A stretch of DNA of 64,000 nt from Leadbettera azotonutricia ZAS-9 (GTDB lineage Bacteria; Spirochaetota; Spirochaetia; Treponematales; Breznakiellaceae), in assembly GCF_000214355.1 (NCBI RefSeq), contig NC_015577.1, forward strand, positions 3,587,389-3,651,388. Reading direction: 5' to 3'. Shown one piece after another: positions 34,389 to 44,275 of this stretch. The translations under genes were made by a program, and so were the position numbers. The notes beneath the pieces are model-generated. The model was not told where the DNA came from. It saw only the letters and a program-made list of their open reading frames with translations, and did not search any database. Numbering within the stretch: the first letter of the stretch is position 1; each line of letters opens with the position of its first letter.

Positions 34389-36239
34389 ATGGCTTTAGAG
34401 AAAAAAAAGAGGACCTTCAGTATTCTGTTCAAAATCGCAGGGGTGGCGTCAGGTTTGGTTTTAATAACCATAATTATTTTGGCGATTTTCAGCATACGGG
34501 ACTTGCAGAAAATAAGCCTCGAAACTGCGACTACGATTGCCCGGAGCAAACTGTCCGGCGATATAAACGCTCTGCAGGATGTGATCGACCTCGAATACGG
34601 CCGGCTCAGAATGCAGGACGGAAAGCTCTGCGACTCCGATGGCAAGCCCCTGGATGGCCGCACTGAACTCATTGATGACATCTCCAAAGACCTGGGGGTG
34701 GTTGCCACCATCTTTGTAAAAGAAGGAAACGATTTTAAGCGCATCACAACCAGCATAGTGGATGATACCGGGAAGCGGGCTGTGGGAACCATGCTGGGAA
34801 CCGGCAGCGCCGCCTATGGACCCATAACCCGGGGCGAATCCTATGTAGGAAATGCCGCGATCCTGGGCAAAGCCTATCTTGCGGCTTATCATCCGGTTTT
34901 CACTACCGGCGAAACAGGCAACGCTGGTGATATCATCGGGGTATACTTCATAGGGTTTGAATTGTCTGAAGTGCAGGATCTCATCAATACCGGGACCCGG
35001 ACAGGAGTGATACAGATAGTCATCATTTCCGTAATCCTGCTTGTAGTTTCGGTGATACTCAACCTGTCCCTGTTCAAAGGCATTATCGTCAATCCCATCA
35101 ACAAAATAGTGGCACAGCTCCAGCAGGTTTCTGAGGGGAACCTGACCCTAAAGCTCGACATCAAGAGCAATGATGAGTTTGGAAACATGGCCATCTACAG
35201 CAACCGCATGGTGGAAAACATGAAGAGCCTTGTAGGTTCAATTGTCACGCAGTCCAATAAGCTCCTCGAGATAGGCACCAGTCTGGCATCCAGCATGAAC
35301 CAGACTGCGGCTGCAATACACGAAATAACTTCCAATACCGAAAGCATGAAAACCCAGGTGGTCAATCAGGCGGTAAGTGTGGATCAGTCTTCGACCTCTA
35401 TGGAAGAGATCACCAAAAACATCGAAGAACTCAATGGGCATATCGGCCGACAGACCGGGGACATTGAACGTTCCTCCGCAGCAGTGGAAGAGATGCTTGC
35501 CAATATTTCCTCGGTTACCCGGACTTTGAATACAAACATGGATAATGTGCAGGAGCTTGCGGCAGCCTCGGAAAATGGCCACACTAGCATCATCGAGGTA
35601 TCCCAGGATATCCAGGAAATTGCAAAAAACTCTGAGGGCTTAAAAGAGATCAACTCCGTGATAGCCAACATTGCCAGCCAGACCAACCTCCTTTCCATGA
35701 ACGCAGCCATCGAGGCTGCCCATGCGGGCGAATCGGGCCGGGGTTTCGCAGTAGTGGCCGACGAGATACGCAAGTTGGCGGAAAGTTCCAATGTCCAGGC
35801 CAAGACCGTTTCCCAGGTGCTCAAAAAAATCCAAGCTTCAATACAGAAGATCACAGTTTCTACCAATGATGTGCTGATCAAATTCGGGAATATGGCAGAG
35901 GACATCAAAACCGTGACCAACCAGGAAGAGCAAGTAAAGGCCGCCATGGAGGAACAGAACGCAGGAAGCAAGCAGATCCTGGACGCTATCGGCGGCCTCC
36001 ACGACAAGAACCAATCCGTTAAATCGGGCTCCACTGTCATGCTTGCCAAAAGCGCTGAAGTCATTGAAGAAAGCAAAAAGCTTGAGATGATCACTTCCGA
36101 GATAACCACCGGCATGGACGAAATGGCTGCGGGGGCGCGGGAAATCAACCAGGCTGTGCAGGAAGTGAATAAAATCAGCCTGGAAAACCGCGAAAGCATC
36201 CAGGCCCTGATTGCAGAGGTAACCAAATTTAAGGTTTAA
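34389..36239 (+). CDS. methyl-accepting chemotaxis protein
   Basis: A 616-residue transmembrane chemoreceptor. TM1 is near the N-terminus ([20 protein letters not shown]), a periplasmic sensor of about 180 residues resembles a single Cache fold ([28 protein letters not shown]), and TM2 ([20 protein letters not shown]) leads to a HAMP domain ([18 protein letters not shown]). The cytoplasmic hairpin tip is [20 protein letters not shown], then [20 protein letters not shown]. It controls CheA-CheW and hence the flagella. The ATG at 34389 has GGGGGA five bases before it. No other chemotaxis gene is adjacent. Ligand unknown, perhaps a small organic acid or amine. Confidence 0.93.
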   Translation: MALEKKKRTFSILFKIAGVASGLVLITIIILAIFSIRDLQKISLETATTIARSKLSGDINALQDVIDLEYGRLRMQDGKLCDSDGKPLDGRTELIDDISKDLGVVATIFVKEGNDFKRITTSIVDDTGKRAVGTMLGTGSAAYGPITRGESYVGNAAILGKAYLAAYHPVFTTGETGNAGDIIGVYFIGFELSEVQDLINTGTRTGVIQIVIISVILLVVSVILNLSLFKGIIVNPINKIVAQLQQVSEGNLTLKLDIKSNDEFGNMAIYSNRMVENMKSLVGSIVTQSNKLLEIGTSLASSMNQTAAAIHEITSNTESMKTQVVNQAVSVDQSSTSMEEITKNIEELNGHIGRQTGDIERSSAAVEEMLANISSVTRTLNTNMDNVQELAAASENGHTSIIEVSQDIQEIAKNSEGLKEINSVIANIASQTNLLSMNAAIEAAHAGESGRGFAVVADEIRKLAESSNVQAKTVSQVLKKIQASIQKITVSTNDVLIKFGNMAEDIKTVTNQEEQVKAAMEEQNAGSKQILDAIGGLHDKNQSVKSGSTVMLAKSAEVIEESKKLEMITSEITTGMDEMAAGAREINQAVQEVNKISLENRESIQALIAEVTKFKV

Positions 36240-36275
36240 TGGGATCATATTGATTCTTGAAGAAGGCTTTCGTTT

Positions 36276-38051
36276 ATGTCCCAGATAAGCTGGCTCTGGA
36301 CTTACTTGAAGGGAAATCGGGCTCGCCTGACAGCGGGCTTTTTCCTTTCCGCAATCACCTCGGGGATGATCATCCTCAACCCCATGCTCTCGCAGCGGCT
36401 CATTGACGATGTGATAACCCCGGGGAATACCAAGCCCCTCATCCCCCTCCTGGCAACCATGCTCGTCATACAGGTTACCCGCCTTAGCCTGCGGTACATC
36501 ATGCACAATTTCTGCTTCGAGTTTGAAAGCAATATAGCCATGACGATCCTCAGGCATGATATGTTCAAGATGGTTCAGGGCCAGGACTTCCGCTTTTTGG
36601 GGAAATTCCCTACAGGCAACCTCATGACCCGCATGACCCAGGACCTGGACAGGGTGCGCCATACGGTTGCCTGGGTGACCTTTATGTTTGTGGACTCGGT
36701 GGTGCTTTTTGCTGCCGCGTTCACCTTCCTGCTCTTTGTGAACTGGCAGCTTGCCCTCTGTTTGACCTCCATTACCCCCTTTATCCTCTGGATAAGCCAC
36801 CGTTTCATGAAGATCATCAGGCCCCGCTTCGTGCTGCTCCGTGAAAAGCTCACCGATTTGGGGACTGTGGTTACCGAAAACATCGACGGCAACAGGGTGG
36901 TCAAGGCTTTTGCCCGGGAAGATCATGAAATCAGGAAATTTGAAGTCCATAACGCCGAATTCCGGGATGTAAGCTGCGAAAACGCCATCATTGCGGCCCG
37001 CTACAACCCGGCGCTTGAAGGGTTGAGCCAGCTTCTCCTGGTCATCACCCTGGTTGTCGGGGGGATCTTCCTGATAAGAGGCCAATTGACCGCAGGCCAG
37101 TATCTTTCGTTCTCTTCCCTTACCTGGGCTTTGGCAGGGCCCCTAAGGATGATGGCTGCCCTGCTTGCCGATATTGAACGGTACAACGCCACTGCCACCA
37201 TGCTGAAGGAAGTGGTGGAAGCCCCCCAGGGCTACCATGACAGTCCCGATTCCCTGGAACTCAAGGAAAGGCCCGCAGGGGGGATAGAATTCAAGGATGT
37301 GAACCTCATCATCAACGGGAATTCCATACTGAAGGATGTGAGCTTTAAAGCCTGTCCAGGAGACACCATAGGCATCCTGGGCAGCACCGGCTCGGGCAAG
37401 ACTTCGCTCATCAACCTCCTGACCCACTTCTATGAACCTACTTCAGGGGAGGTGCTGCTGGACGGGGTGGATGTGCGGAAGTACACTCTCTCGTCGCTGC
37501 GCCGCAACATAGGGCTTGCCATGCAGGATGTGTTCCTCTTTTCCGATGCGGTCAAGGGCAATATCGCCTACGGCAGGCCCGAACTGGACGAGGAATCGAT
37601 TGTCAGGCGGGCAGTCCAGGCGGACGCCGATCATTTTATCAGGCAGATGGAAAAAGGCTACGAGACCCTGGTAGGCGAACGGGGAACGGGGCTTTCGGGG
37701 GGCCAAAAGCAGCGCATTGCCCTTGCCAGGGCTTTGGCAATTTCACCTGCCATCCTCATTCTTGACGACACCACTTCGGCGGTGGACAGCGAGACTGAAC
37801 AGTACATACAGGATCAGCTGCGGAACCTGGACTTCCCCTGCACCAAGATCATCATAGCCCAGCGCATATCGTCATTCAGGGGGGCGAACCAAATTCTTGT
37901 CATGGACAAGGGCCGCATCGTGGAGCGGGGCCGCCATGAAGAGCTCCTCAAGAACAAGGGTTTCTACCATTATATCTGGAGCCTCCAATACAATGCCGGC
38001 ACAGAAGCAGGATGGAACCGCGAAGCCGGGGGGGCAAACAATGAAGCGTAA
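36276..38051 (+). CDS. ABC exporter half-transporter A (degenerate Walker B)
   Basis: A 591-residue type IV ABC exporter: six helices, then an ATPase with Walker A LGSTGSGKTSLIN, Q-loop, signature LSGGQKQRIALARA and Walker B AILILDDTTSAVD. The residue after the Walker B Asp is Asp, not the catalytic Glu, and the downstream switch His is replaced (IIIAQRISSF, Gln). These are marks of the non-hydrolysing site of a heterodimeric exporter such as TM287/288. It overlaps the partner gene by 11 bases. Substrate unknown: a drug, lipid or peptide. Confidence 0.9.
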   Translation: MSQISWLWTYLKGNRARLTAGFFLSAITSGMIILNPMLSQRLIDDVITPGNTKPLIPLLATMLVIQVTRLSLRYIMHNFCFEFESNIAMTILRHDMFKMVQGQDFRFLGKFPTGNLMTRMTQDLDRVRHTVAWVTFMFVDSVVLFAAAFTFLLFVNWQLALCLTSITPFILWISHRFMKIIRPRFVLLREKLTDLGTVVTENIDGNRVVKAFAREDHEIRKFEVHNAEFRDVSCENAIIAARYNPALEGLSQLLLVITLVVGGIFLIRGQLTAGQYLSFSSLTWALAGPLRMMAALLADIERYNATATMLKEVVEAPQGYHDSPDSLELKERPAGGIEFKDVNLIINGNSILKDVSFKACPGDTIGILGSTGSGKTSLINLLTHFYEPTSGEVLLDGVDVRKYTLSSLRRNIGLAMQDVFLFSDAVKGNIAYGRPELDEESIVRRAVQADADHFIRQMEKGYETLVGERGTGLSGGQKQRIALARALAISPAILILDDTTSAVDSETEQYIQDQLRNLDFPCTKIIIAQRISSFRGANQILVMDKGRIVERGRHEELLKNKGFYHYIWSLQYNAGTEAGWNREAGGANNEA

Positions 38052-39846
38052 AAAATTCGACCCCCAGAAAACCGCCCAGGGCCAGAACCGTTACGACGAA
38101 GACGAATACCTGGACGAGAAGGTCAGCCTCTTCAATATCAAGCGCTGCTTCGATTATCTTGCGAAGGTCAAGAACCACCTCACTACGGCTCTGCTTCTTT
38201 CGGTGGCGGGGAACCTTGCAAGCCTTGTAGGGCCCCTCTTTATACAGCGGGCTTTGGATGTGGCAGTCCCCAATAAGGACTACACCCTCCTCTTTCAGAT
38301 GGCGGGCCTTTTGGGCGTTTCGATTCTGGTGTCCATAGCCCTGGGGGCAGTGCGGAACGTGCTCGTCGCAAAAGCCGGCGCCGGGATCATCCACGATATC
38401 AGGTCGGACCTCTTTGTGCATCTCCAGAGGCTGCCCTTCGCTTTTTATGATTCCAGGCCCCACGGAAAAATCTTTGTCCGGGTGGTGCCCTATGTGAACA
38501 GCGTTTCCGACGCACTTTCCAACGGCATCATCAACTTCATCATAGAAGTGCTGAATATCATCTTCATCATCTTCTTTATGTATAAGGTAAGCCCGAGCCT
38601 CGCGACTGTAACGATAATAGGCCTCCCTGTGCTTGCCCTCTTTATCTGGACCATCAAGCCCATTCAGAGACGGGCATGGCAGCGGGTGTCGAACAAGAAC
38701 TCCAACCTCAATGCCTATATCCAGGAATCCATTGACGGCGTAAAAGTGACCCAGGCCTTTGACCGCCAGGACAGGAACATGGCGACTATGGAAAAGCTCA
38801 CCGATGAACGCAACAAGGAATGGATGAGGGCCCAGTACATTTCCAATACTACCTGGTTCTCCACAGAGACGATTTCGCAGATCGTGTTCTCCTTTGTGTA
38901 CATCATGGGCGCTTACTGGATGCACCCCATGGCAAGCTTCGGCATGCTCCTGGTAATGGGCAACTATGCCTGGCGCTTCTGGCAGCCCATCATCAACCTT
39001 GCAAATATCTACAACACTTTTATTACCGCCATGTCCTATCTGGATCGTATTTTTGATACCATCGCAGAACCGGTGAAGATCAAGGACGCCGAGGGGGCTG
39101 TGGAATTCCCCTTTGTCCGGGGCCATGTCGAATTCAAGGATGTGAGCTTTTCTTACGACGGCGCACGAAAAGTGCTTAACCACATTGACTTTGACGGCCA
39201 CCCCGGCGAGAGCATCGCCATTGTCGGCCCCACAGGCGCGGGCAAGACCACCATCGTGAACCTCCTCTCACGCTTCTACAATATCGAAGAAGGCCAGGTC
39301 TGCATCGATGGCCAGGATATCATGAAAGTAACCCTGAAAAGCCTCCGCAGCCAGATGGGCATCATGCTCCAGGATAGTTTCCTTTTTACCGGCACTATTG
39401 CCGACAACATACGCTACGGCAAGCTCGACGCCACGGATGAAGAAATACGGGCCGCAGCAAAACTCATAGGCGCCGACAGTTTTATTGACAAGCTCCCCGA
39501 CGGTTACAACACGAGGATCACCGAACGGGGCGGGGGCATATCCCAGGGCGAGCGCCAGCTTTTGGCTTTTACCCGCACCCTCATCTCCAATCCGCGCATC
39601 CTCATTCTGGACGAAGCTACCAGCAGTATTGATACGGGCACAGAACAACTGGTACAGGAAGGCATCAAGGTTTTGATGAAGGGCCGCTCCTCATTCATCA
39701 TTGCCCACAGGCTTTCTACAATCCGGGACTGCACCAGGATCATGGTCGTCAACGAAGGCCGTATTATGGAAATCGGTTCACATGATGAACTTATGGCCCT
39801 GAAAGGCCAGTACTATGAGCTTTGCCGCGCGCAGTATGAATCGTAA
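38041..39846 (+). CDS. ABC exporter half-transporter B (canonical ATPase)
   Basis: About 601 residues from the ATG at 38041, which overlaps the stop of partner A. Transmembrane region with an N-terminal ~45-residue extension rich in charged residues, then Walker A VGPTGAGKTTIVN, signature ISQGERQLLAFTRT and Walker B ILILDEATSSID, with His kept in FIIAHRLSTI. The Walker B Glu and the switch His are intact while the signature is ISQGE rather than LSGGQ, exactly complementary to partner A. The pair would have one active and one degenerate ATP site. The earlier in-frame start at 37897 is inside gene A. Confidence 0.9.
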   Translation: MKRKKFDPQKTAQGQNRYDEDEYLDEKVSLFNIKRCFDYLAKVKNHLTTALLLSVAGNLASLVGPLFIQRALDVAVPNKDYTLLFQMAGLLGVSILVSIALGAVRNVLVAKAGAGIIHDIRSDLFVHLQRLPFAFYDSRPHGKIFVRVVPYVNSVSDALSNGIINFIIEVLNIIFIIFFMYKVSPSLATVTIIGLPVLALFIWTIKPIQRRAWQRVSNKNSNLNAYIQESIDGVKVTQAFDRQDRNMATMEKLTDERNKEWMRAQYISNTTWFSTETISQIVFSFVYIMGAYWMHPMASFGMLLVMGNYAWRFWQPIINLANIYNTFITAMSYLDRIFDTIAEPVKIKDAEGAVEFPFVRGHVEFKDVSFSYDGARKVLNHIDFDGHPGESIAIVGPTGAGKTTIVNLLSRFYNIEEGQVCIDGQDIMKVTLKSLRSQMGIMLQDSFLFTGTIADNIRYGKLDATDEEIRAAAKLIGADSFIDKLPDGYNTRITERGGGISQGERQLLAFTRTLISNPRILILDEATSSIDTGTEQLVQEGIKVLMKGRSSFIIAHRLSTIRDCTRIMVVNEGRIMEIGSHDELMALKGQYYELCRAQYES

Positions 39847-40513
39847 ACTTGAAGAGGGGATTGAAGCGCTCGGTTTAAGCCGGGACTTTCTCCCCCTTTT
39901 GTACAAATACCTGGAAGAGATAGAACTTTTTAATCCCGCCTACGGTCTCGTAAAAGTCAAAGACCAGGATGAATTAGTAGTAAAACACTTACTCGACAGT
40001 CTTGCGCCGGCGGGGATAATTTCAAAACTGGCGGAAAAAAACAGGAACACTCCAAAACCGAATGGTACTTCTTCTGCTCCGTTGATTGCCGATGCCGGTT
40101 CCGGCGCGGGCCTCCCTGGTATTCCGCTGGCTATTTGCCTGCCGAATGTACAATTTACGCTGATAGAACGCATGGGCCGCAGGGCAGGTTTTTTGCGGGA
40201 CGCTATTGCAGTACTGGGACTGAGCAATGTTACGGTAGAAGAAGCAGAAATGGAAAAAGCCGAGCCTGCCCGCTTTGATATTATTGTGTTCCGCGCCTTC
40301 CGTCCCCTGGAACTGCCCATACTAAAAGGCTTGTTCCACCTCCTCAAGCCCGGCGGCGTACTGGCGGCTTACAAGGGAAGGCAGCAGGCGGTGGAAGAGG
40401 AGATGACAGGGGCGGAAAAACTGATGCCCGCTCTTGCGGGGAACTGGGAAAGCATACCCCTGGAAGTGCCTTTTCTTGAGGAGGAGAGGAGATTGGTGGT
40501 GATGAGGGCTTAA
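39815..40513 (+). CDS. rsmG: 16S rRNA (guanine527-N7)-methyltransferase
   Basis: A ~232-residue (225 from the ATG at 39836) SAM enzyme that methylates N7 of G527 in 16S rRNA. Motifs: EIELFNPAYGLVKVKDQDEL, VVKHLLDSLAPAG, the SAM loop IADAGSGAGLPGIPLAICLP and FTLIERMGRRAGFLRD, then FDIIVFRAFRPLE. It overlaps the ABC gene by 11-32 bases depending on the start chosen. Loss of this enzyme gives mild streptomycin resistance in other bacteria. The kinase gene follows with two bases between. Confidence 0.93.
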   Translation: MSFAARSMNRKLEEGIEALGLSRDFLPLLYKYLEEIELFNPAYGLVKVKDQDELVVKHLLDSLAPAGIISKLAEKNRNTPKPNGTSSAPLIADAGSGAGLPGIPLAICLPNVQFTLIERMGRRAGFLRDAIAVLGLSNVTVEEAEMEKAEPARFDIIVFRAFRPLELPILKGLFHLLKPGGVLAAYKGRQQAVEEEMTGAEKLMPALAGNWESIPLEVPFLEEERRLVVMRA

Positions 40514-40515
40514 TA

Positions 40516-42072
40516 ATGAAAACAATACACGCCTTTAAGGGGCCCGCATGGTTTTATCGGCTTAAGACCATGCAGAGGCTTTGGTTCTTTTATGCTCTTT
40601 TTTTTCTTTTACCCCTTTCACTATGGACAGTGTTTTATTATTTTCAGCTCAATAAAAATATTTCCAACAAATACCGGAATTACTATAGAGAAATAGTGAC
40701 TGACCGTTTTTCACTTTACAAAGATCGTATTAATGATATTGAGAGTTCCATAGAATTGTTCCAGCAGAATTATTATTTCCTTGATTATGTTGAAGACTGG
40801 AATATGTCGGTTGCTGAGCGGGTTGTTTCGTTTAACATCAATATAAGACCTCTTGTCGAGTATATGCTGTCCAGCAATGAATTACTTGATGATATTTTTA
40901 TTTACAGCAGGCGTTCCAGGCGTATACCACCTTACTACTTTATTAACGAATGGGATAAAAATTTTATCGCACAGGATATCATCAATCCTTTGGGGTTGAA
41001 AGAAGCTCTCTGGCAATACCGTATCGACAGTGGCGGTCTATTCTATTGTTACCTGTCTGTTTTCAATAAAGATTTTTCATCCACTTTGGCGGATGTAGTA
41101 CTCAGCGTGAACGCGTCAAAATTACTCGGTATGCTTTATATGGATATACCCGGCCTGCGGATTTTGATGGTGCAAGCCGGAAAAACATACATCCTTGGCA
41201 GGGAAGGAATTAATATTTTTTCCGGGGAGATAAAGTCAAACCATATACAGGAACTTGAACTGCCAGAATTCGGCGCTGTGCTGTATTTTTTTAACGACAT
41301 ATCTTTCTTTTCAAAAGAGGACATACCCGATATTTTGATTCCTGTATTTCTTTTGTTTGCTCTTCTCAGCTCTGTCATACTCGTCAGTTTCCGGCTGATC
41401 AACGATGCGTACCGGGCTGAGCTTCGGAGCCGTGATGCCCGTTATTATGCCCTCCAGGCCCAGCTCAATCCCCATTTCCTCCTCAATTCCCTAGAAAATA
41501 TCAGAATGATAGCCCTCATGCAGCATGACGATGAAACTTCCGGCCTGATTTACAAACTGGCCCGGATCATGAGCTATAGTCTCAGGCAGAACAACCTTGT
41601 TTCATCTCTAGCTAAAGAGATTGAGAATTGTCGGAATTATCTTGAACTCTGCATTATGCGCATGGGGAATAATCTCAGTTTTACCATTCAATGTCCTGAT
41701 GAGTTGAAAAATTTCAGATGTCCCAAATTTCTGCTCCAGCCCATTGTAGAAAATGCTGTGGAACATGCCTTTGATTTCCATTCTGGTAAAAAAATGATTT
41801 CAATAAGCGCAGACAAGAACAAAAAAGGAGTTGCCGTCTCGGTGGCGGATAACGGATGCGGAATGAATCCGGAACAGCTTGAAGGTTTGCGGGCTTCTCT
41901 CAGGGATTTCCACGAAAAAGACGGGGAAGAGCTGCCCGAGACGAGACACGGAATTGGCATCCTCAATGTCCACGAGCGAATAAAAATATTTTACGGTGAT
42001 GAATATGGTATTGAGGTAGATAGTTCCGCCGGCGCCGGTACTGTTTTCACCTTAAAACTTGGGTCTCCCTGA
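40516..42072 (+). CDS. YesM-type sensor histidine kinase
   Basis: A 518-residue membrane kinase: TM1 near residues 18-42 (LWFFYALFFLLPLSLWTVFY), an extracytoplasmic domain of ~230 residues, TM2 at ~273-297 (DILIPVFLLFALLSSVILVS), and the His_kinase domain with phospho-acceptor H320 in AQLNPHFLLNSLENI. The ATPase has FLLQPIVENAVEHAF and VADNGCGMNPEQL. It is a partner for the AraC-type response regulator at 47685, forming a two-component system that reads a sugar signal for the genes between. Not the usual order: kinase and regulator bracket the regulon. Confidence 0.9.
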   Translation: MKTIHAFKGPAWFYRLKTMQRLWFFYALFFLLPLSLWTVFYYFQLNKNISNKYRNYYREIVTDRFSLYKDRINDIESSIELFQQNYYFLDYVEDWNMSVAERVVSFNINIRPLVEYMLSSNELLDDIFIYSRRSRRIPPYYFINEWDKNFIAQDIINPLGLKEALWQYRIDSGGLFYCYLSVFNKDFSSTLADVVLSVNASKLLGMLYMDIPGLRILMVQAGKTYILGREGINIFSGEIKSNHIQELELPEFGAVLYFFNDISFFSKEDIPDILIPVFLLFALLSSVILVSFRLINDAYRAELRSRDARYYALQAQLNPHFLLNSLENIRMIALMQHDDETSGLIYKLARIMSYSLRQNNLVSSLAKEIENCRNYLELCIMRMGNNLSFTIQCPDELKNFRCPKFLLQPIVENAVEHAFDFHSGKKMISISADKNKKGVAVSVADNGCGMNPEQLEGLRASLRDFHEKDGEELPETRHGIGILNVHERIKIFYGDEYGIEVDSSAGAGTVFTLKLGSP

Positions 42073-42078
42073 AAACCG

Positions 42079-42110
42079 GTAAATTTGTCAGTGTTTTCTG
42101 AAATAGTGTC
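42079..42110 (+). promoter_or_regulatory. 32-nt conserved element upstream of the GH36 gene
   Basis: Starts GTAAATTTGTCAGTG and ends GAAATAGTGTC. It matches 44182-44213 at 28 of 32 positions. It sits 53 bases before the GH36 start. A likely binding site for the AraC-type response regulator. Confidence 0.65.
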
Positions 42111-42131
42111 ATCCCGGTGCTGTTGTTGCTA

Positions 42132-42140
42132 TGATATAAT
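42132..42140 (+). promoter_or_regulatory. extended -10 promoter of the GH36 gene
   Basis: TGATATAAT. ACGGAGG lies between this and the ATG at 42163 (RBS GGAGG with an eight-base gap). The 32-nt element ends 21 bases upstream, in the -35 region, a typical place for activator binding. Confidence 0.6.
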
Positions 42141-42162
42141 TTTATGAACGGAGGAATGTTAT

Positions 42163-44172
42163 ATGGAAAATCAATATTTTGAATGCAGTAATAGAATAGT
42201 TTTTTCTGTTGGGGCTCAATGCGTCAACCTGGGGTTCCCCAGTCTTGAAATAGACGATGTTCCGGTATCGGGGAAAAATATCCTTTCGAAGACCGGGAGA
42301 ATATCCGAAAGGGGGGTGGGATTTTTTCCCCTAAGCCTTACAGGCGCCGCGAAGGCAGAAATGGAAGTCCGTCTTTATCCGGGGTTTGTCCGCATCAGGT
42401 ACCGGCTTGGAGGAAGCGGCGCACGGCTTACCAAGCCAACAAAAAAAGATGTTTTCTGCTATACCTGTTTTGAAATCCCTCCCCAGAGTAAAATCACCGA
42501 GGTGCAGCTTAATCAGTATACTAATCTCCGTCATACCTATCTTCCCCAGATCATGGAACGGCCCGAAACTGCATGGCTTGAAAAGACATCTTTCGCCGGT
42601 CCGGTACTGCTGGCGGAATACCAGGATCACATCCTGCTCTGTGCCTACGAACACGGTGGTGAATACACGGATAATTTCCTCGGCTTCACTGTTAACCAGG
42701 AAACCGGCGCTTATGCAATAAAACTCGAATGCTGCGAGGGTACCTATTGTAATGGAACCTATTTCAGCGATAGGGAACCCTATGTGACTCCTTGGTTTCA
42801 AATTGGCCTTTATAAGGGAAACAGCGCTGATATGCTCAAGCAATACCGGAATTTTATACTTCACGATATGCCGGAAAGCCCGGCGTCCAGGACGCCGTAT
42901 ATTTTTTACAATACCTGGAATAACCAGGAACGAAACAGGGCTTTCAGGGGACGGAAATACCTCCAGGATATGAGCACAAAAGAGATGCTGAAAGACATAG
43001 ATGTGGCTCACAGTATCGGTATTGATGTATTCGTTCTTGACAGCGGCTGGTATAAAAGTACTGGCGATTGGGAGGTAGATCCGAACCGCTTCCCGGATAA
43101 TTTAAAAGAAATTCGTGCTCATCTTGATAGCTATGGAATGAAGCTGGGACTTTGGTTTAATCCCACCGCCGCTGCGGTGAATTCTCAAATAAACAGGGAG
43201 CATCCTGAATACCGAAAACAAATTAATGGCGAAGACCATAATATTGGTCCTGTTTGGGAAACCGAAGAGAGTTACGGTATGTGTCTGGTTTCAGACTATG
43301 CCGATTGGTTTATAGAAAAACTGGTGAGCATGGGAGAGCGCTATGGCGTTCGTTACTTCAAATGGGACGGAGTAGATATGGGAGGCTGTACGGCTGATCA
43401 CCATCATCATGGCGGCCCTGAATCAAGCCCCGAAGAACGTGAGCGGTATTTTCGCTTTCAGTGCGGCCTGGCTCTGACCAGAATCGCTTCCGAAGTGAGC
43501 AGACGTCTTCCGGGGGCTATTGTAGATCTGGATGTGACTGAAGGTGGACGCTATGTAGGCCTTGGATTCCTCACGGCAGGAAAATTTTTCCATATGAATA
43601 ATGGCCCTTACTATCACGATTTAGATATCCCCAACGGACAAACCATCTACCGGGATAACTGGAATGTCTTTTTCTTTGCCGGTGCTGCCAGAAATCAAGT
43701 ATGCCGTCAGTCCTTGGCCTATGACACTATTATTCCTTCAATACTGTTTCTTACCCACTTCCTGCCAGACGGTCCTTCCTGGGCCAGGCAACATGCGCTT
43801 GCGTCTCTCTGCCTGGGGGGCAACGGAATTTGGGGAGATCTCCAGTCCCTTACGGCTGAAGAAATTGAGGAGATGGCATCCACTATCAACCGGTATAAAA
43901 AGGTTGCCGGAGATGTAACCGAAGCTTATCCTCTGGTCAGAGGATTTAACGGCGCCAGCCCTGAAATCCATGAAAAAATAAACAGTAAAACCGGAAAAGG
44001 ACTTGTAGCTGTCTTTACCCGTGAATCGGTGAATGAGATCTATGTAACTCAGCCGCTGACGCGGAATCCTATCATCACCGGCGCCGACAAATGGGAACGC
44101 CTCGGGGATGGCAGAATAAAGCTGTTCTTTTCGCTGGACAGGAACGAAGCCAGAATCGTATTCTTTGAATAA
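42163..44172 (+). CDS. GH36-type alpha-galactosidase
   Basis: A 669-residue GH36 clan-D enzyme. The N-terminal beta domain is followed by a TIM barrel: IDVFVLDSGWYKSTGDWEVD, PNRFPDNLKEIRAHLDSYGM, LGLWFNPTAA, then the nucleophile D402 in VRYFKWDGVDMGG. The general acid is probably in DLDVTEGGRYVG. No signal peptide. It would act on alpha-galactosides brought in by the transporter that follows, or on N-acetylgalactosaminides. The length fits the ~700-residue bacterial GH36 group. Preceded by the regulator element, so a regulon member. Confidence 0.85.
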   Translation: MENQYFECSNRIVFSVGAQCVNLGFPSLEIDDVPVSGKNILSKTGRISERGVGFFPLSLTGAAKAEMEVRLYPGFVRIRYRLGGSGARLTKPTKKDVFCYTCFEIPPQSKITEVQLNQYTNLRHTYLPQIMERPETAWLEKTSFAGPVLLAEYQDHILLCAYEHGGEYTDNFLGFTVNQETGAYAIKLECCEGTYCNGTYFSDREPYVTPWFQIGLYKGNSADMLKQYRNFILHDMPESPASRTPYIFYNTWNNQERNRAFRGRKYLQDMSTKEMLKDIDVAHSIGIDVFVLDSGWYKSTGDWEVDPNRFPDNLKEIRAHLDSYGMKLGLWFNPTAAAVNSQINREHPEYRKQINGEDHNIGPVWETEESYGMCLVSDYADWFIEKLVSMGERYGVRYFKWDGVDMGGCTADHHHHGGPESSPEERERYFRFQCGLALTRIASEVSRRLPGAIVDLDVTEGGRYVGLGFLTAGKFFHMNNGPYYHDLDIPNGQTIYRDNWNVFFFAGAARNQVCRQSLAYDTIIPSILFLTHFLPDGPSWARQHALASLCLGGNGIWGDLQSLTAEEIEEMASTINRYKKVAGDVTEAYPLVRGFNGASPEIHEKINSKTGKGLVAVFTRESVNEIYVTQPLTRNPIITGADKWERLGDGRIKLFFSLDRNEARIVFFE

Positions 44173-44181
44173 TTAAATTCT

Positions 44182-44213
44182 GTAAATTTGTCGGTATTTT
44201 CTGGAATACTGTC
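44182..44213 (+). promoter_or_regulatory. 32-nt conserved element upstream of the binding-protein gene
   Basis: Starts GTAAATTTGTCGGTA and ends GGAATACTGTC, second copy of the 42079-42110 element. It ends 62 bases before the ATG at 44276. Confidence 0.65.
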
Positions 44214-44275
44214 GCTTTACAGATCCTCTAACCGATAGTAAAGTGAATTATCAGACTTATCATTTGGAGGAAAAA

